In this document: positions 35,601 to 43,973 of the stretch, piece after piece | Position numbering within the stretch: position 1 is the stretch's first letter | Layout of the letters: every line of letters starts with the position of its first letter | Source: Marinobacter koreensis | Lineage (GTDB): Bacteria; Pseudomonadota; Gammaproteobacteria; Pseudomonadales; Oleiphilaceae | Assembly: GCF_023156285.1 (NCBI RefSeq) | Contig: NZ_JAKZAJ010000002.1 | Location: 372,001 to 436,000 of the forward strand | DNA length: 64,000 nucleotides | Direction: 5' to 3' | Made by a program: the position numbers and the translations under genes | Notes under the pieces: generated by a model | Databases searched by the model: none | Seen by the model: only the letters and a program-made list of their open reading frames with translations | What the model was told of the DNA's origin: nothing

Positions 35601-38600
35601 CCTCCGTGTCCTATACCGACGACCTGTCCCGGGCACTGCACACTCTCAAAGGCAGTGCGCATACTGCCGGCATCGAACCGATCGCCCGTGTGATCACCCC
35701 CCTGGAACGGTTCGTCAAGGAATCCCGTGCCCAGAACAAGCGTGCCGACCAAGACGTTCTCGAACTGATTCAGCAGGCCTGTACCTTCCTGACCCAGGGA
35801 CTGGCCCAGATTCGTGAAAATCCCCAGGCCCCTCTCGAAGGTACCGACGAATTCCTCTCCAGGCTGGAACAGATTTCGGAAGCCACGTTGCACGCGGCCA
35901 GAGAGCCAGATGCCGAAGAACCGGCCAGGCAGGAAGAATCCCAACTGGTTCTGCTTTTCCTGAACGAGGGCCTGGATATCGTTCTGGATGCCGATCGCAT
36001 CCTGGGAAGCTGGGCCGAGAATCCGTCTGAAACCGGGACACTGCGTCAGTTGCGTGACGAATTGGACCAGCTGACCCTGGGTGCGGCCGATGCGGGTCTT
36101 CCGGATGTGTCGGCACTGGCCGGCGCATTACGCGATGTCTATGCCACCAAGGCAGATCAGACCACGGCGCCGGACGAGGCGTTCTTTACGATTGTCGAGG
36201 ACGCCCACGAGCAACTGATCAACATGATGGACCAGGTGGCTGCAGGCCTGGCCACGGAATCCGACGACAACCTGCTGGCCCAGCTGGAAGCACTGGCAGA
36301 ACCGGTCCCAGAGACAGCTGATGACGAACCGGAACCCGTTCCGGAAGAACCGGATGCGTTCGATCAGGAGTTTACCGGCGATCTGGAAGAAATCGATCTG
36401 AGCTTCGACATGGACGAGCTCGAGTCGTCTGGAACCCCGGAATCCACATCGGACACGCCGGAACCCCCACCCCTGCCGGAAACCAGTGAATCCGATGAAG
36501 AGCTGGACCAGGAACTGGCGGAAATTTTCCTGGAAGAAGCCCGGGAACTGGTCGACAGCACCGCTGATGCGCTCCATAACTGGAGTGAGGATACCGCCAA
36601 CCTGGACATTCTGCGCCTGCTACAGCGGGATCTTCATACGCTGAAGGGCGGCGCCCGACTCGCCGACATACCGGCCGTTGGCGACCTGTCCCATGAACTG
36701 GAAAATCTCTTTGAAGGTCTGACCGAACAACGACTTTCGGTGAATGATCAGCTGTCTGATCTGCTGTTCCGGTGCCACGACCGCCTCGCTGGTATGATCG
36801 AGGCCCTCGAGGCCAGCGAACCTCCGAGACCGGCGCCGGATCTGATTGGCGAAATCCGCAGCTACATGGATAACGCCCAGGGCGCCCGGGCGATTACCGA
36901 CGTTCGCGAGGCCGAAGCTGAGCCGGATGTACCGGAGGAAACGCCGGTCGAGAGCGAGGACAGCGGAGAAGTTGTCGCCGCCGAGGAGCCGGCGTCCGAG
37001 TCGGCACCGGACCTGTCCCATCTGGATCCGGAACTGGTCGGCATCTTCCTTGAAGAAGCCTATGACCTGATCAACTCCACCGGCAGCGCCCTGCACACCT
37101 GGAGCGAGAACCCGTCGGACACCACTGTCGCCGGGGAGCTTCAGCGTGATGTCCACACCCTCAAGGGTGGCGCCAGAATGGCAGGCGTGGAGGCCATCGG
37201 TGACCTCAGCCACGTGCTCGAAGACCTTTTCGAGAGAGTGGCGGACGGCCGGCTGGCGGCGTCTGAAGACATGACCGACCTGCTGTTTGCCTGCCATGAC
37301 CGTCTCGCGCAAATGGTAGAGCAGGTTGCGACCCAGAAGCCCTGCCCGCCCGCAACGGATCTGGTTGCCCAGGTAGAGGCCATCATCCGGGGCAAGGCCC
37401 CGCAGCCATCGGCTGAAGCTCCGGAGACGACCGAACCCACGCTGAACGAAACCCTGCAGACCGCCAGTGACGACGATCTGATCGGCATTTTCCTGGACGA
37501 AGGACTGGAAATACACGGGGCGATCAGCGAGTGCCTGGCACAATGGAAGGACGAACCCGAGGAACTGTCCGGCGTTACCCGACTCCAGCAGGAGCTCCAT
37601 ACCCTCAAGGGCGGCGCACGCCTGTCTGACGTCGATGCCATCGCGGATCTCGCGGAAGTCTGGTCCGACGCCCTGGATCCGCTCATTGGCGGTGCCAACA
37701 ACCAGCAGGCGCTTCTGGCGCTGAGCGAACGCGCCAACGGCCAGCTCAAATCCATGCTCGAGGCACTGGAAGAAGGCAACACGCCCGAGGCCGCATCAGA
37801 ACTGGCAGACGCGTTCCGCCTGGCGGGCGAATCCGCTGGCCCCGAGCAGGCAGAGTCTGCCGAAACCGAATCCGGGACCACGGCGGAACCGGTCGATCCT
37901 GAAGTGCTGGAGATCTTCCTCGAGGAAGCCGGCGAGATCATGGACCAGCTGGAGCAGCTGCTCGATGACTGGCGCAAGGAGCCCGGCAACCACCACTTCA
38001 ATCAAGAAGCCCAACGGGCCCTGCATACCCTCAAGGGAGGTGCCCGTCTGGCCCAGCTGACCGAGCTGGGCGACAAGGCCCACGCGTTCGAGACCCGGTT
38101 GATCGACCTCGGCGGCAACAGTCCGGACGAGTCCCAGTGGCAGGCCATCACCGCTGACCACGATGCGATCATCGAACTGGTGAACCGCATTCGCCAGGGC
38201 TATGAAGGCGCTGCAGAAGTTCCGCCCAGCCCGGAAGTACCAGTCGAAGAGCCCGAGGCGAAGGCACCGCCCGAGCCGGAAGCAAAGGCGCCAGCAGCCG
38301 CTGAAAAACCAGCCGCCCCCACCCCGGAGCCGCCGAAAAAGCCCGAGGCCAAATCGCCTGCGCAGCCCCGGAAGAAGGCGCCGGAAGTGCAACGGGTTCA
38401 GGAAACCATCCGCGTATCGGCGCCGTTGCTGGACGAACTGGTCAACCTGGCCGGTGAAACCAGTATTACCCGCGGCCGTCTCGAACAGCAGACCAGTGAT
38501 TTCGGGCACACGCTGGAGGAAATGGCGGCGACGATCGAACGTCTGCGGGAACAGCTGCGGCGTATGGAGATTGAAACCGAGGCCCAGATTCTGTTCCGTG

Positions 38601-40231
38601 CCGAGCAGGAACACGGCCCGGACTACGGCGACGACTTTGACCCGCTGGAAATGGACCGTTACTCGTCGATCCAGCAGTTGTCACGGGCATTGACCGAATC
38701 CTCCTCGGACCTTGCGGACCTCCGGGAAACCATGTCCGATCGCGTGCGCGATACCGAAACCCTGCTGGTGCAGCAGTCGCGGATCAATACGGAGCTTCAG
38801 GAAGGTCTGATGAAGACCCGGATGGTTCCGTTTGCCTCAATGGTGCCTCGCCTTCGCCGGATCGTGCGACAGATCAGTGGTGAATTGGCCAAGAAGGTGG
38901 ATTTCGACGTCCGTAACGCCGAAGGCGAAATGGACCGGAACATCCTGGAGCGCATGGTGGCTCCGCTGGAACACATGCTCCGTAATGCACTGGACCATGG
39001 CATCGAGACACCGGAAGACCGGAAGAAAGCCGGCAAGCCTGAAACCGGCGAGGTCATCCTGTCGCTCACCCGTGAAGGCGGCGACGTGGTCCTGCGCATG
39101 ATCGACGACGGCAAGGGCATCCCCTCATCCGTCATTCGGGACAAGGCGATCCGCCAGGGCATGATGCGGGAGGACGAAGAGCTCAGCGAACGGGAAATCC
39201 TGCAGTTCATCCTTCAGCCCGGCTTCTCGACCGCCGAAAAGGTCACCCAGATCTCCGGTCGCGGTGTGGGCATGGATGTGGTCGCCAGCGAAATCAAACA
39301 GCTTGGCGGCAGCCTCGACATCGATTCGGTCCTGGGCCAGGGCACGACTTTCACCGTCCGTCTGCCATTCACGGTATCGGTAAACCGGGCCCTGATGGTG
39401 TCCACCGGCGAAGACTTCTACGCGATCCCGCTGAATACCATCGAAGGTATCGTGCGGGTCAGCACCTACGAGCTGGAGGAGTACTACAAGCCGGAAGCGC
39501 CGATGTACGAATACGCGGGCCAGGAATACCGGCTCCAGTATCTCGGCAGCCTGCTCAACAGTGACCATCAACCGAAGCTGCAGGGTCAGGCCCTGCCGCT
39601 GCCGGTGATTCTGGTGCGTGGCGCCGAGCAGCCCATGGCCCTGCAGGTGGACAGCCTGATGGGCAGCCGGGAAATCGTGGTCAAATCTCTCGGGCCCCAG
39701 TTCAGTTCCGTCCGGGGTGTCTCCGGTGCCACCATTCTTGGTGACGGCAACGTGGTGGTGATCCTCGACCTGCCGGCCATGATCCGTTCCGACATCCTGT
39801 CCGAACGCCAGCGCCTGGCGAGCCTGGAGAAGGCCCGCGAAGCTGCGCGTTACGAACAGCAGGTTACCACCGTTATGGTGGTGGACGACTCGGTCACCGT
39901 CCGCAAGGTGACCTCCCGCCTGCTGGAACGGAACGGCATGGAAGTCATCACCGCCAAGGACGGTCTGGATGCCGTCGCCCAGCTTCAGGACCACAAGCCG
40001 GACATTATCCTGCTGGATATCGAAATGCCGCGAATGGACGGCTTCGAAGTGGCCAGCTTTGTTCGCCACGACGACAACCTGCGGGAAACCCCGATTTGCA
40101 TGATCACCTCACGGACGGGGGAGAAGCACCGGGAGCGTGCCCTCGCCATTGGTGTCAACGAGTACCTTGGCAAGCCGTTCCAGGAAACCGAGTTGCTTGA
40201 CACCATCAAACGGCTGACCGGGACCGAGTGA
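32693..40231 (+). CDS. chpA: Giant hybrid chemotaxis kinase ChpA
   Basis: 2512 residues from the ATG at 32693 (GGAG upstream). Phosphotransfer-like modules occur in series: Hpt-like HQVHG (His49) and HSIRG (His482), then seven HTLKG-type Hpt domains with His649, 821, 983, 1315, 1488, 1636 and 1778. A degenerate module around residue 1125 has Asp in place of His (LDQLTLG). Acidic Pro/Glu linkers join them. The CheA core follows: dimerisation helices (about 1905-1975), ATPase (MLRNALDHGIETPEDR, DDGKGIP, GRGVGMDVV) and a CheW-like domain. The C-terminal receiver has phospho-acceptor Asp2442. It phosphorylates PilG and PilH to control twitching. Domain order matches P. aeruginosa ChpA. Confidence 0.96.
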   Translation: MGNHHDSIALDWVRGEIQDTLTQGQHALEAYVENRDDTARLRFCLNYLHQVHGTLQMVELYGAALLTEEMEKLTQALLNESVTNVDEAVDVLMQAILQLPQYLEHLTTSRDDFPMVLLPLLNDLRAARGESLLSDTSLFKPDLSRAQIRVTSKSAQRLQDPKVLGHVRKLRQMYQFALVGVVREEDLTAQFEYLQKVIARLIRLCQKTPQGELWKAAGAFIETLQAQVNPVNAAVKSLLRELDSEIRRLIDEHATILQEPAAEALLKHLLYYVARARDLDSPQVVAIRNDYQLNDALPSVDDVDAARTRVSGPGREAIHSVVSALNEELAKLKDQLDLFVRSEQRQNAELEELLPGLRQVANTLAVLGLGIPRRVVSEQVELVEKLSAQADLVDDGTLMDIAGALLYIEASLAGLDTDRQTDQQGEEDTGRLQPGSRELGEASSALLRESRNTLEQVKSAIVNFIASQWDTREIEHVPGLLHSIRGGLSLIPLDHVADMLASAERYITDVLLGGKQVPDWKQLDTLADAVTSIEYYLERLAEGIGENDGVLRVAEDSLASLGFPIGSEPTWQADTEEPELPTLEDTTPEPAPEASSSKGSDDELLDDEILGIFVEEAGEVLETIHEYYPRLRQDHDDREALTEVRRAFHTLKGSGRLVGATSIGELAWSIENLLNRVIDQTIKPTDDLFTLIDEVNTRIPALIREFQDGHSDGDVQALIERAEAMADTRRADTEPSPEMSGPAEEASSEAAEAEVPATETDTPAGADQAAEDDDDLIDDEILEIFIEEAGEVLDTIREYLPMLLRQHDDRSALAEVRRAFHTLKGSGRMVGASVVGELAWSVENMLNRIIDGSIFMNDDIARLLEDVTGTLPELVEDFEKRRAPSVDTSALEARAKALANGEIPDASDMPAGEAPPQNLSEASTEEATEESPEDLDDSEVDPVLLDIFQSETETHLATLKDYLAAAGDKSSVSYTDDLSRALHTLKGSAHTAGIEPIARVITPLERFVKESRAQNKRADQDVLELIQQACTFLTQGLAQIRENPQAPLEGTDEFLSRLEQISEATLHAAREPDAEEPARQEESQLVLLFLNEGLDIVLDADRILGSWAENPSETGTLRQLRDELDQLTLGAADAGLPDVSALAGALRDVYATKADQTTAPDEAFFTIVEDAHEQLINMMDQVAAGLATESDDNLLAQLEALAEPVPETADDEPEPVPEEPDAFDQEFTGDLEEIDLSFDMDELESSGTPESTSDTPEPPPLPETSESDEELDQELAEIFLEEARELVDSTADALHNWSEDTANLDILRLLQRDLHTLKGGARLADIPAVGDLSHELENLFEGLTEQRLSVNDQLSDLLFRCHDRLAGMIEALEASEPPRPAPDLIGEIRSYMDNAQGARAITDVREAEAEPDVPEETPVESEDSGEVVAAEEPASESAPDLSHLDPELVGIFLEEAYDLINSTGSALHTWSENPSDTTVAGELQRDVHTLKGGARMAGVEAIGDLSHVLEDLFERVADGRLAASEDMTDLLFACHDRLAQMVEQVATQKPCPPATDLVAQVEAIIRGKAPQPSAEAPETTEPTLNETLQTASDDDLIGIFLDEGLEIHGAISECLAQWKDEPEELSGVTRLQQELHTLKGGARLSDVDAIADLAEVWSDALDPLIGGANNQQALLALSERANGQLKSMLEALEEGNTPEAASELADAFRLAGESAGPEQAESAETESGTTAEPVDPEVLEIFLEEAGEIMDQLEQLLDDWRKEPGNHHFNQEAQRALHTLKGGARLAQLTELGDKAHAFETRLIDLGGNSPDESQWQAITADHDAIIELVNRIRQGYEGAAEVPPSPEVPVEEPEAKAPPEPEAKAPAAAEKPAAPTPEPPKKPEAKSPAQPRKKAPEVQRVQETIRVSAPLLDELVNLAGETSITRGRLEQQTSDFGHTLEEMAATIERLREQLRRMEIETEAQILFRAEQEHGPDYGDDFDPLEMDRYSSIQQLSRALTESSSDLADLRETMSDRVRDTETLLVQQSRINTELQEGLMKTRMVPFASMVPRLRRIVRQISGELAKKVDFDVRNAEGEMDRNILERMVAPLEHMLRNALDHGIETPEDRKKAGKPETGEVILSLTREGGDVVLRMIDDGKGIPSSVIRDKAIRQGMMREDEELSEREILQFILQPGFSTAEKVTQISGRGVGMDVVASEIKQLGGSLDIDSVLGQGTTFTVRLPFTVSVNRALMVSTGEDFYAIPLNTIEGIVRVSTYELEEYYKPEAPMYEYAGQEYRLQYLGSLLNSDHQPKLQGQALPLPVILVRGAEQPMALQVDSLMGSREIVVKSLGPQFSSVRGVSGATILGDGNVVVILDLPAMIRSDILSERQRLASLEKAREAARYEQQVTTVMVVDDSVTVRKVTSRLLERNGMEVITAKDGLDAVAQLQDHKPDIILLDIEMPRMDGFEVASFVRHDDNLRETPICMITSRTGEKHRERALAIGVNEYLGKPFQETELLDTIKRLTGTE

Positions 40232-41283
40232 TGACCGGCCAGTCTGGCCGGCCCAGGGTCGGGATCGTATCGGACGTGGTCCTCCAGCGACATCGGTTGC
40301 AGGGGGCCACGGCCAAGTTTGGTCTGGAGATCTGCTTTTCCGGCGATCCGGAGCGACTGCAGGATTACCCCGAATTCCCCGAAGCCAGCCTGTGGCTGGT
40401 AACACTGGAAGACGAAGCGGACCATCCGGTCCTGTTCGACCACCTGCTGGAGAACACCGACGCACCGGTCCTGTTCGGTGTCGACCAGGCGCCCCGGCCT
40501 GGCAGTACCGATTACTTTCGCTGGGAACGTCGCCTGCTGAGCAAGCTGGAACAGCAACTCGGACACCTGGAAGAACTGGATTCCGAGGACAGCCTCGAGC
40601 AACTCGAGGAACAGGCGCCGGCGAAAACCGACGCACCGGCCCTGCCACAATGGATCCCGCCGGCGGCACCCGGTTCCATTGCCGAGGAGATCTGGATCCT
40701 CGGTGCCTCATTGGGCGGTCCGGCAGCGGTAAAAGCCTTTCTCGACAACCTTCCACCGGGACTGCCCGTTGGCTTCGTCTACGCCCAGCACATCGATGGC
40801 AATTTCGCCAACGTGCTCACCCGTGTGCTCGGCCGACACGCGCATTACACGCTGAAGTCCGCTGAAGAAGGCTATCGGGTCAGGAACGGCGACGTGGTCA
40901 TGATGCCCGTCGAGCGCGAGTGGAAAATCGACAGCACCGGATGCCTGACCGAAATAAACAGTCCCTGGCCCGGTCCCTATGGCCCCTCCATCGATCAGGT
41001 TCTGCTCAATGTGGCCGATCATTACGGCGGGCGCTGCCATGCTATTCTTTTTTCCGGCATGGGCAATGACGGCGCGATCGCCGCGCCGATGCTGAGAGCC
41101 TTTGGCAGCCGGATCTGGGTTCAGGAAAGCAACAGCTGTGGCAACAGCTCCATGCCCGATTCCGTTGCCGCAACCGGGTGCAGCAGCTTTAGCGGAACCC
41201 CCGAAGAGTTGGCAAAAGAACTGGTCAAAACCATTGAAGAATCCTGCCTGATCAAAGGTCGGCAGAAACGCGATTCCGCCTGA
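40228..41283 (+). CDS. chpB: CheB-like methylesterase ChpB
   Basis: 351 residues, overlapping chpA by 4 bp. The C-terminal methylesterase domain (about 150-340) has the catalytic triad Ser161 (LGASLGGP), His188 (AQHIDG) and Asp281 (MGNDGA). The N-terminal about 110 residues look like a receiver fold that has lost its phosphorylation site: the expected aspartate position falls in SLWLVTLEDE and the acidic pocket is not conserved. It removes methyl groups from PilJ; regulation by phosphorylation is therefore unlikely. Confidence 0.93.
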   Translation: MMTGQSGRPRVGIVSDVVLQRHRLQGATAKFGLEICFSGDPERLQDYPEFPEASLWLVTLEDEADHPVLFDHLLENTDAPVLFGVDQAPRPGSTDYFRWERRLLSKLEQQLGHLEELDSEDSLEQLEEQAPAKTDAPALPQWIPPAAPGSIAEEIWILGASLGGPAAVKAFLDNLPPGLPVGFVYAQHIDGNFANVLTRVLGRHAHYTLKSAEEGYRVRNGDVVMMPVEREWKIDSTGCLTEINSPWPGPYGPSIDQVLLNVADHYGGRCHAILFSGMGNDGAIAAPMLRAFGSRIWVQESNSCGNSSMPDSVAATGCSSFSGTPEELAKELVKTIEESCLIKGRQKRDSA

Positions 41284-41294
41284 GGACAGAAGCG

Positions 41295-41756
41295 ATGAAC
41301 GATAACAGCCACATTCTCTCCTGCGTCATGATTCCGGTGAGCGGGCGGCAACTGCTCCTCCCGAACGTTTCGATCGCGGAGGTGGTGGATTACGCCAGCG
41401 AAGATGCCGGCTCCCGGACTCCGGACTGGCTGGTGGGCTATCTTAACTGGCGCGGCCTGGAACTGCCGGTGATCTCCTACGACGCTGCCAACGGTGAGAG
41501 CCTGACCATCCCCGGAGACAATCGCGGACGGATCGTCGTGCTCAACACCATCGGCGAACACCATCAGGAGACGCCATTCATGGCGCTGGTCACCCAGGGT
41601 ATTCCCAGCCAGTCACGACTGTCCGAGGCCGAAGTCCACCGGGTTGACGGCGAGACCGGTCCCGCCGACCTGATGAAGGTTGAGGTGGAGGGAGAATCCG
41701 CCTGGATTCCGAATCTCGAATACCTGGAATCCCTTGCCCACGAGTCTCATCGCTGA
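41295..41756 (+). CDS. chpC: CheW-like adaptor ChpC
   Basis: 153-residue CheW-family protein with LLPNVSIAEVVDY, GYLNWRGLELPVISYD and RIVVLNTIGEHH. A second adaptor of the Pil-Chp array, proposed in Pseudomonas to link additional receptors to ChpA. It ends the operon; no clear terminator is seen in the 69 bp before zur. Confidence 0.92.
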   Translation: MNDNSHILSCVMIPVSGRQLLLPNVSIAEVVDYASEDAGSRTPDWLVGYLNWRGLELPVISYDAANGESLTIPGDNRGRIVVLNTIGEHHQETPFMALVTQGIPSQSRLSEAEVHRVDGETGPADLMKVEVEGESAWIPNLEYLESLAHESHR

Positions 41757-41786
41757 GAAAGACCACCGTGATGGCTCCCCCTTCGG

Positions 41787-41804
41787 GAAATGTTATAATG
41801 TTTC
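41787..41804 (+). promoter_or_regulatory. Zur-box-like palindrome overlapping a -10 element
   Basis: GAAATGTTATAATGTTTC is an 18-bp near-perfect palindrome (14 of 18 symmetric positions) and resembles the gammaproteobacterial Zur consensus. TATAAT (41794-41799) lies within it, so a bound repressor would cover the zur-znuCB promoter, 22 bp upstream of the zur start. Confidence 0.7.
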
Positions 41805-41825
41805 AAAATTTCCCGGAGTTCCGCC

Positions 41826-42317
41826 ATGGCCAGCCGCGCCCTTGCCTATCGCCCGCATGATCACGAGGTCTGTGTTACCCATGCACTCGAGCATGCCCGC
41901 TCGGTCTGCCGCCAGCAAAACGCCCGCCTGACTCCGATCCGGCAACGGGTACTGGAACTGATCTGGCAGTCCCACAAACCCCTCGGTGCCTATGACGTGC
42001 TCGCCGAGCTGGCCAAAGACGGACAGAATGCGGCCCCGCCTACGGTTTATCGCGCCCTCGACTTTCTTCAGCAACAGGGCCTGGTCCACCGCATCGCGTC
42101 GCTTAATGCGTTCGTGGGTTGCACCCACGCTGGCGAGCATCACAGCGGGATGTTCCTGATTTGTCGTCAATGCCGCACGGTTCTGGAACTGGCCTCCCCG
42201 GAGGTATCCGGAGTCATTACCGAAGCGGCGCAGGCGCAGGGCTTCCTGCCGGAGGAAACAACGCTGGAAATCGCCGGTCTCTGTCCCCGATGCCAATCGG
42301 GAGGCGTTCATGACTGA
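41826..42317 (+). CDS. zur: Zinc uptake regulator Zur (Fur family)
   Basis: 163 residues. Winged helix (about 30-95) with LTPIRQRVLELIWQSHKPLGAYDVLAEL and PPTVYRALDFLQQQGLVHRI, then a dimerisation domain with HHSGMFLICRQCRTV (CxxC structural zinc) and a final LCPRC. A second CxxC at the C-terminus completes the structural site. It represses zinc-uptake genes when zinc is bound. Its own promoter carries a Zur-like box. It overlaps znuC by 8 bp. Confidence 0.92.
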   Translation: MASRALAYRPHDHEVCVTHALEHARSVCRQQNARLTPIRQRVLELIWQSHKPLGAYDVLAELAKDGQNAAPPTVYRALDFLQQQGLVHRIASLNAFVGCTHAGEHHSGMFLICRQCRTVLELASPEVSGVITEAAQAQGFLPEETTLEIAGLCPRCQSGGVHD

Positions 42318-43098
42318 TCCTCTGGTCCGGCTCGAGAAGGTTTCGGTCCGTTTTGATGGTCGACCGGCCGTTCAACAGGTCAATCTGAGCGTACATCGTG
42401 GCGACATTTTCACCATCATCGGCCCGAACGGCGCGGGCAAGACCACCCTCATCAAGGCCCTGGTCGGACTGCAACCGGTCACAGAGGGGTCCGTGGAACG
42501 GGCCCCGGGCCTGGTCATCGGATACGTTCCCCAGCAGCTGCAGATAGAGCCGACACTGCCACTCCACGTCGGTCGATTCATGTCCCTGAGCGGACAGCCG
42601 GAGGCGGAATGCCGGCGGGCACTGGAACGAACCGGCATCGGCCACCTGATGGCCTCTGAAATCCATCACCTGTCCGGCGGTGAGCGACAACGACTGTTGC
42701 TGGCAAGAGCGCTCGTCCGGCGACCGGACCTGCTGGTTCTGGACGAACCCGCCCAGGGTGTGGACATCAATGGGCAAGCGGCCCTCTACAATCTGATTCG
42801 CCAGTTGCGGGATGAACTCAATTGCGGCGTCATCATGATTTCCCACGACCTGCATCTGGTCATGGCAGCCACCGACAAGGTGATCTGCCTTAACCAGCAT
42901 GTTTGCTGCAGCGGCTTTCCCGCCGATATTTCCCACGATCCGGCATTTATCGACACCTTCGGCCATTCGGTCGCAGAGTCCCTGGCCGTCTATCACCACC
43001 ACCATAATCACAGCCACGACCTGCACGGCGACGTTGTTTCCCGAAGGGCCGCTGAGCCTGCTGCTCACGGAGCTCACTGTAACCATGACCATCATTGA
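42310..43098 (+). CDS. znuC: Zinc ABC transporter ATPase ZnuC
   Basis: 262 residues with Walker A GPNGAGKTT, signature LSGGERQRLLLARAL, Walker B LLVLDEPAQGVD and switch His in ISHDLHL. The C-terminal tail is histidine-rich (YHHHHNHSHD and a final HCNHDHH), a plausible zinc-binding sensor or buffer. Works with ZnuB and a periplasmic ZnuA that is not in the window. Start overlaps zur; end overlaps znuB by 14 bp. Confidence 0.94.
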   Translation: MTDPLVRLEKVSVRFDGRPAVQQVNLSVHRGDIFTIIGPNGAGKTTLIKALVGLQPVTEGSVERAPGLVIGYVPQQLQIEPTLPLHVGRFMSLSGQPEAECRRALERTGIGHLMASEIHHLSGGERQRLLLARALVRRPDLLVLDEPAQGVDINGQAALYNLIRQLRDELNCGVIMISHDLHLVMAATDKVICLNQHVCCSGFPADISHDPAFIDTFGHSVAESLAVYHHHHNHSHDLHGDVVSRRAAEPAAHGAHCNHDHH

Positions 43099-43894
43099 TT
43101 CCGTGCTGAATGACTTTTTCTGGCGGGCGCTTCTGGGCGGGTTGGGAATCGCACTGGTCGCCGGGCCCCTGGGCTGTTTCGTGGTCTGGCGCCGGATGGC
43201 CTACTTTGGCGACACCCTGGCCCACTCGGCGTTGCTCGGCATTGCCCTGAGCTTCCTGTTCAGCCTGCCCCTGAATCTCGGAGTCATGATCGTCTGCGTC
43301 GTGTTGGCCCTTGCCCTGGTCAGTCTGAGCCGCACCCGGGCCCTGGCCACCGATACCCTGCTGGGCATACTTGCCCACAGTGCTCTGGCGATCGGTCTGG
43401 TGGTACTGAGTTTCATGCCCCACGTAAGAGTGGACCTGACCGGATTGCTGTTCGGCGACCTGCTGGCCATGAGCCGCCAGGATCTGCTGTGGATTTACCT
43501 GGGTGCCGGCATCGTGATCCTGCTGTTGATCAAACTCTGGGACGGCCTCCTGATGAGCACCATCCACGAGGAGCTGGCCCGAGTGGAAGGCGTGCCGGTC
43601 GAGAAACTGCGACTGGTACTGATGCTGATGTTTTCACTGGTGATCGCAGTCGCCATGAAAATGGTCGGTGTGCTGCTCATTACTGCGCTTCTCATCATTC
43701 CCGCCGCAACCGCGCGGCGCCTGGCGAGGACGCCGGAGCACATGGTATTCCTGGCGATCGCGTTCGGATGCCTGGCGGTTGGCGGCGGCCTCACCCTGTC
43801 CTGGTATATGGATACGCCGGCGGGGCCGTCGGTAGTCGTCACCGCATTTCTGGCGTTCCTGTTCACCTATGGCACCACCCGAAAAGCCGCCTGA
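43085..43894 (+). CDS. znuB: Zinc ABC transporter permease ZnuB
   Basis: 269 residues from the ATG at 43085, with seven or eight membrane segments of the ABC-3 family: FWRALLGGLGIALVAGPLGCFVVWRRMAY-like start, ALLGIALSFLF, and MKMVGVLLITALLIIPAATARR, the family hallmark. The start lies 14 bp inside znuC; the frame is open further upstream, but those codons only read znuC in another frame. It forms the membrane channel for Zn(II) delivered by ZnuA. Confidence 0.94.
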   Translation: MTIIDSVLNDFFWRALLGGLGIALVAGPLGCFVVWRRMAYFGDTLAHSALLGIALSFLFSLPLNLGVMIVCVVLALALVSLSRTRALATDTLLGILAHSALAIGLVVLSFMPHVRVDLTGLLFGDLLAMSRQDLLWIYLGAGIVILLLIKLWDGLLMSTIHEELARVEGVPVEKLRLVLMLMFSLVIAVAMKMVGVLLITALLIIPAATARRLARTPEHMVFLAIAFGCLAVGGGLTLSWYMDTPAGPSVVVTAFLAFLFTYGTTRKAA

Positions 43895-43973
43895 TTGCCT
43901 TTCACTCCATCAACGGCTGGTTTAAGGTAAGGAAACTGAAGGGTGAGAGGATCTGCCTCCAGGGAGCACACGC

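Noticed and set aside
43085..43098. An upstream start for znuB within znuC (open frame from 42899)
   Set aside because: The 62 extra residues are a frame-shifted reading of znuC with no membrane character; the ATG at 43085 matches the family start.
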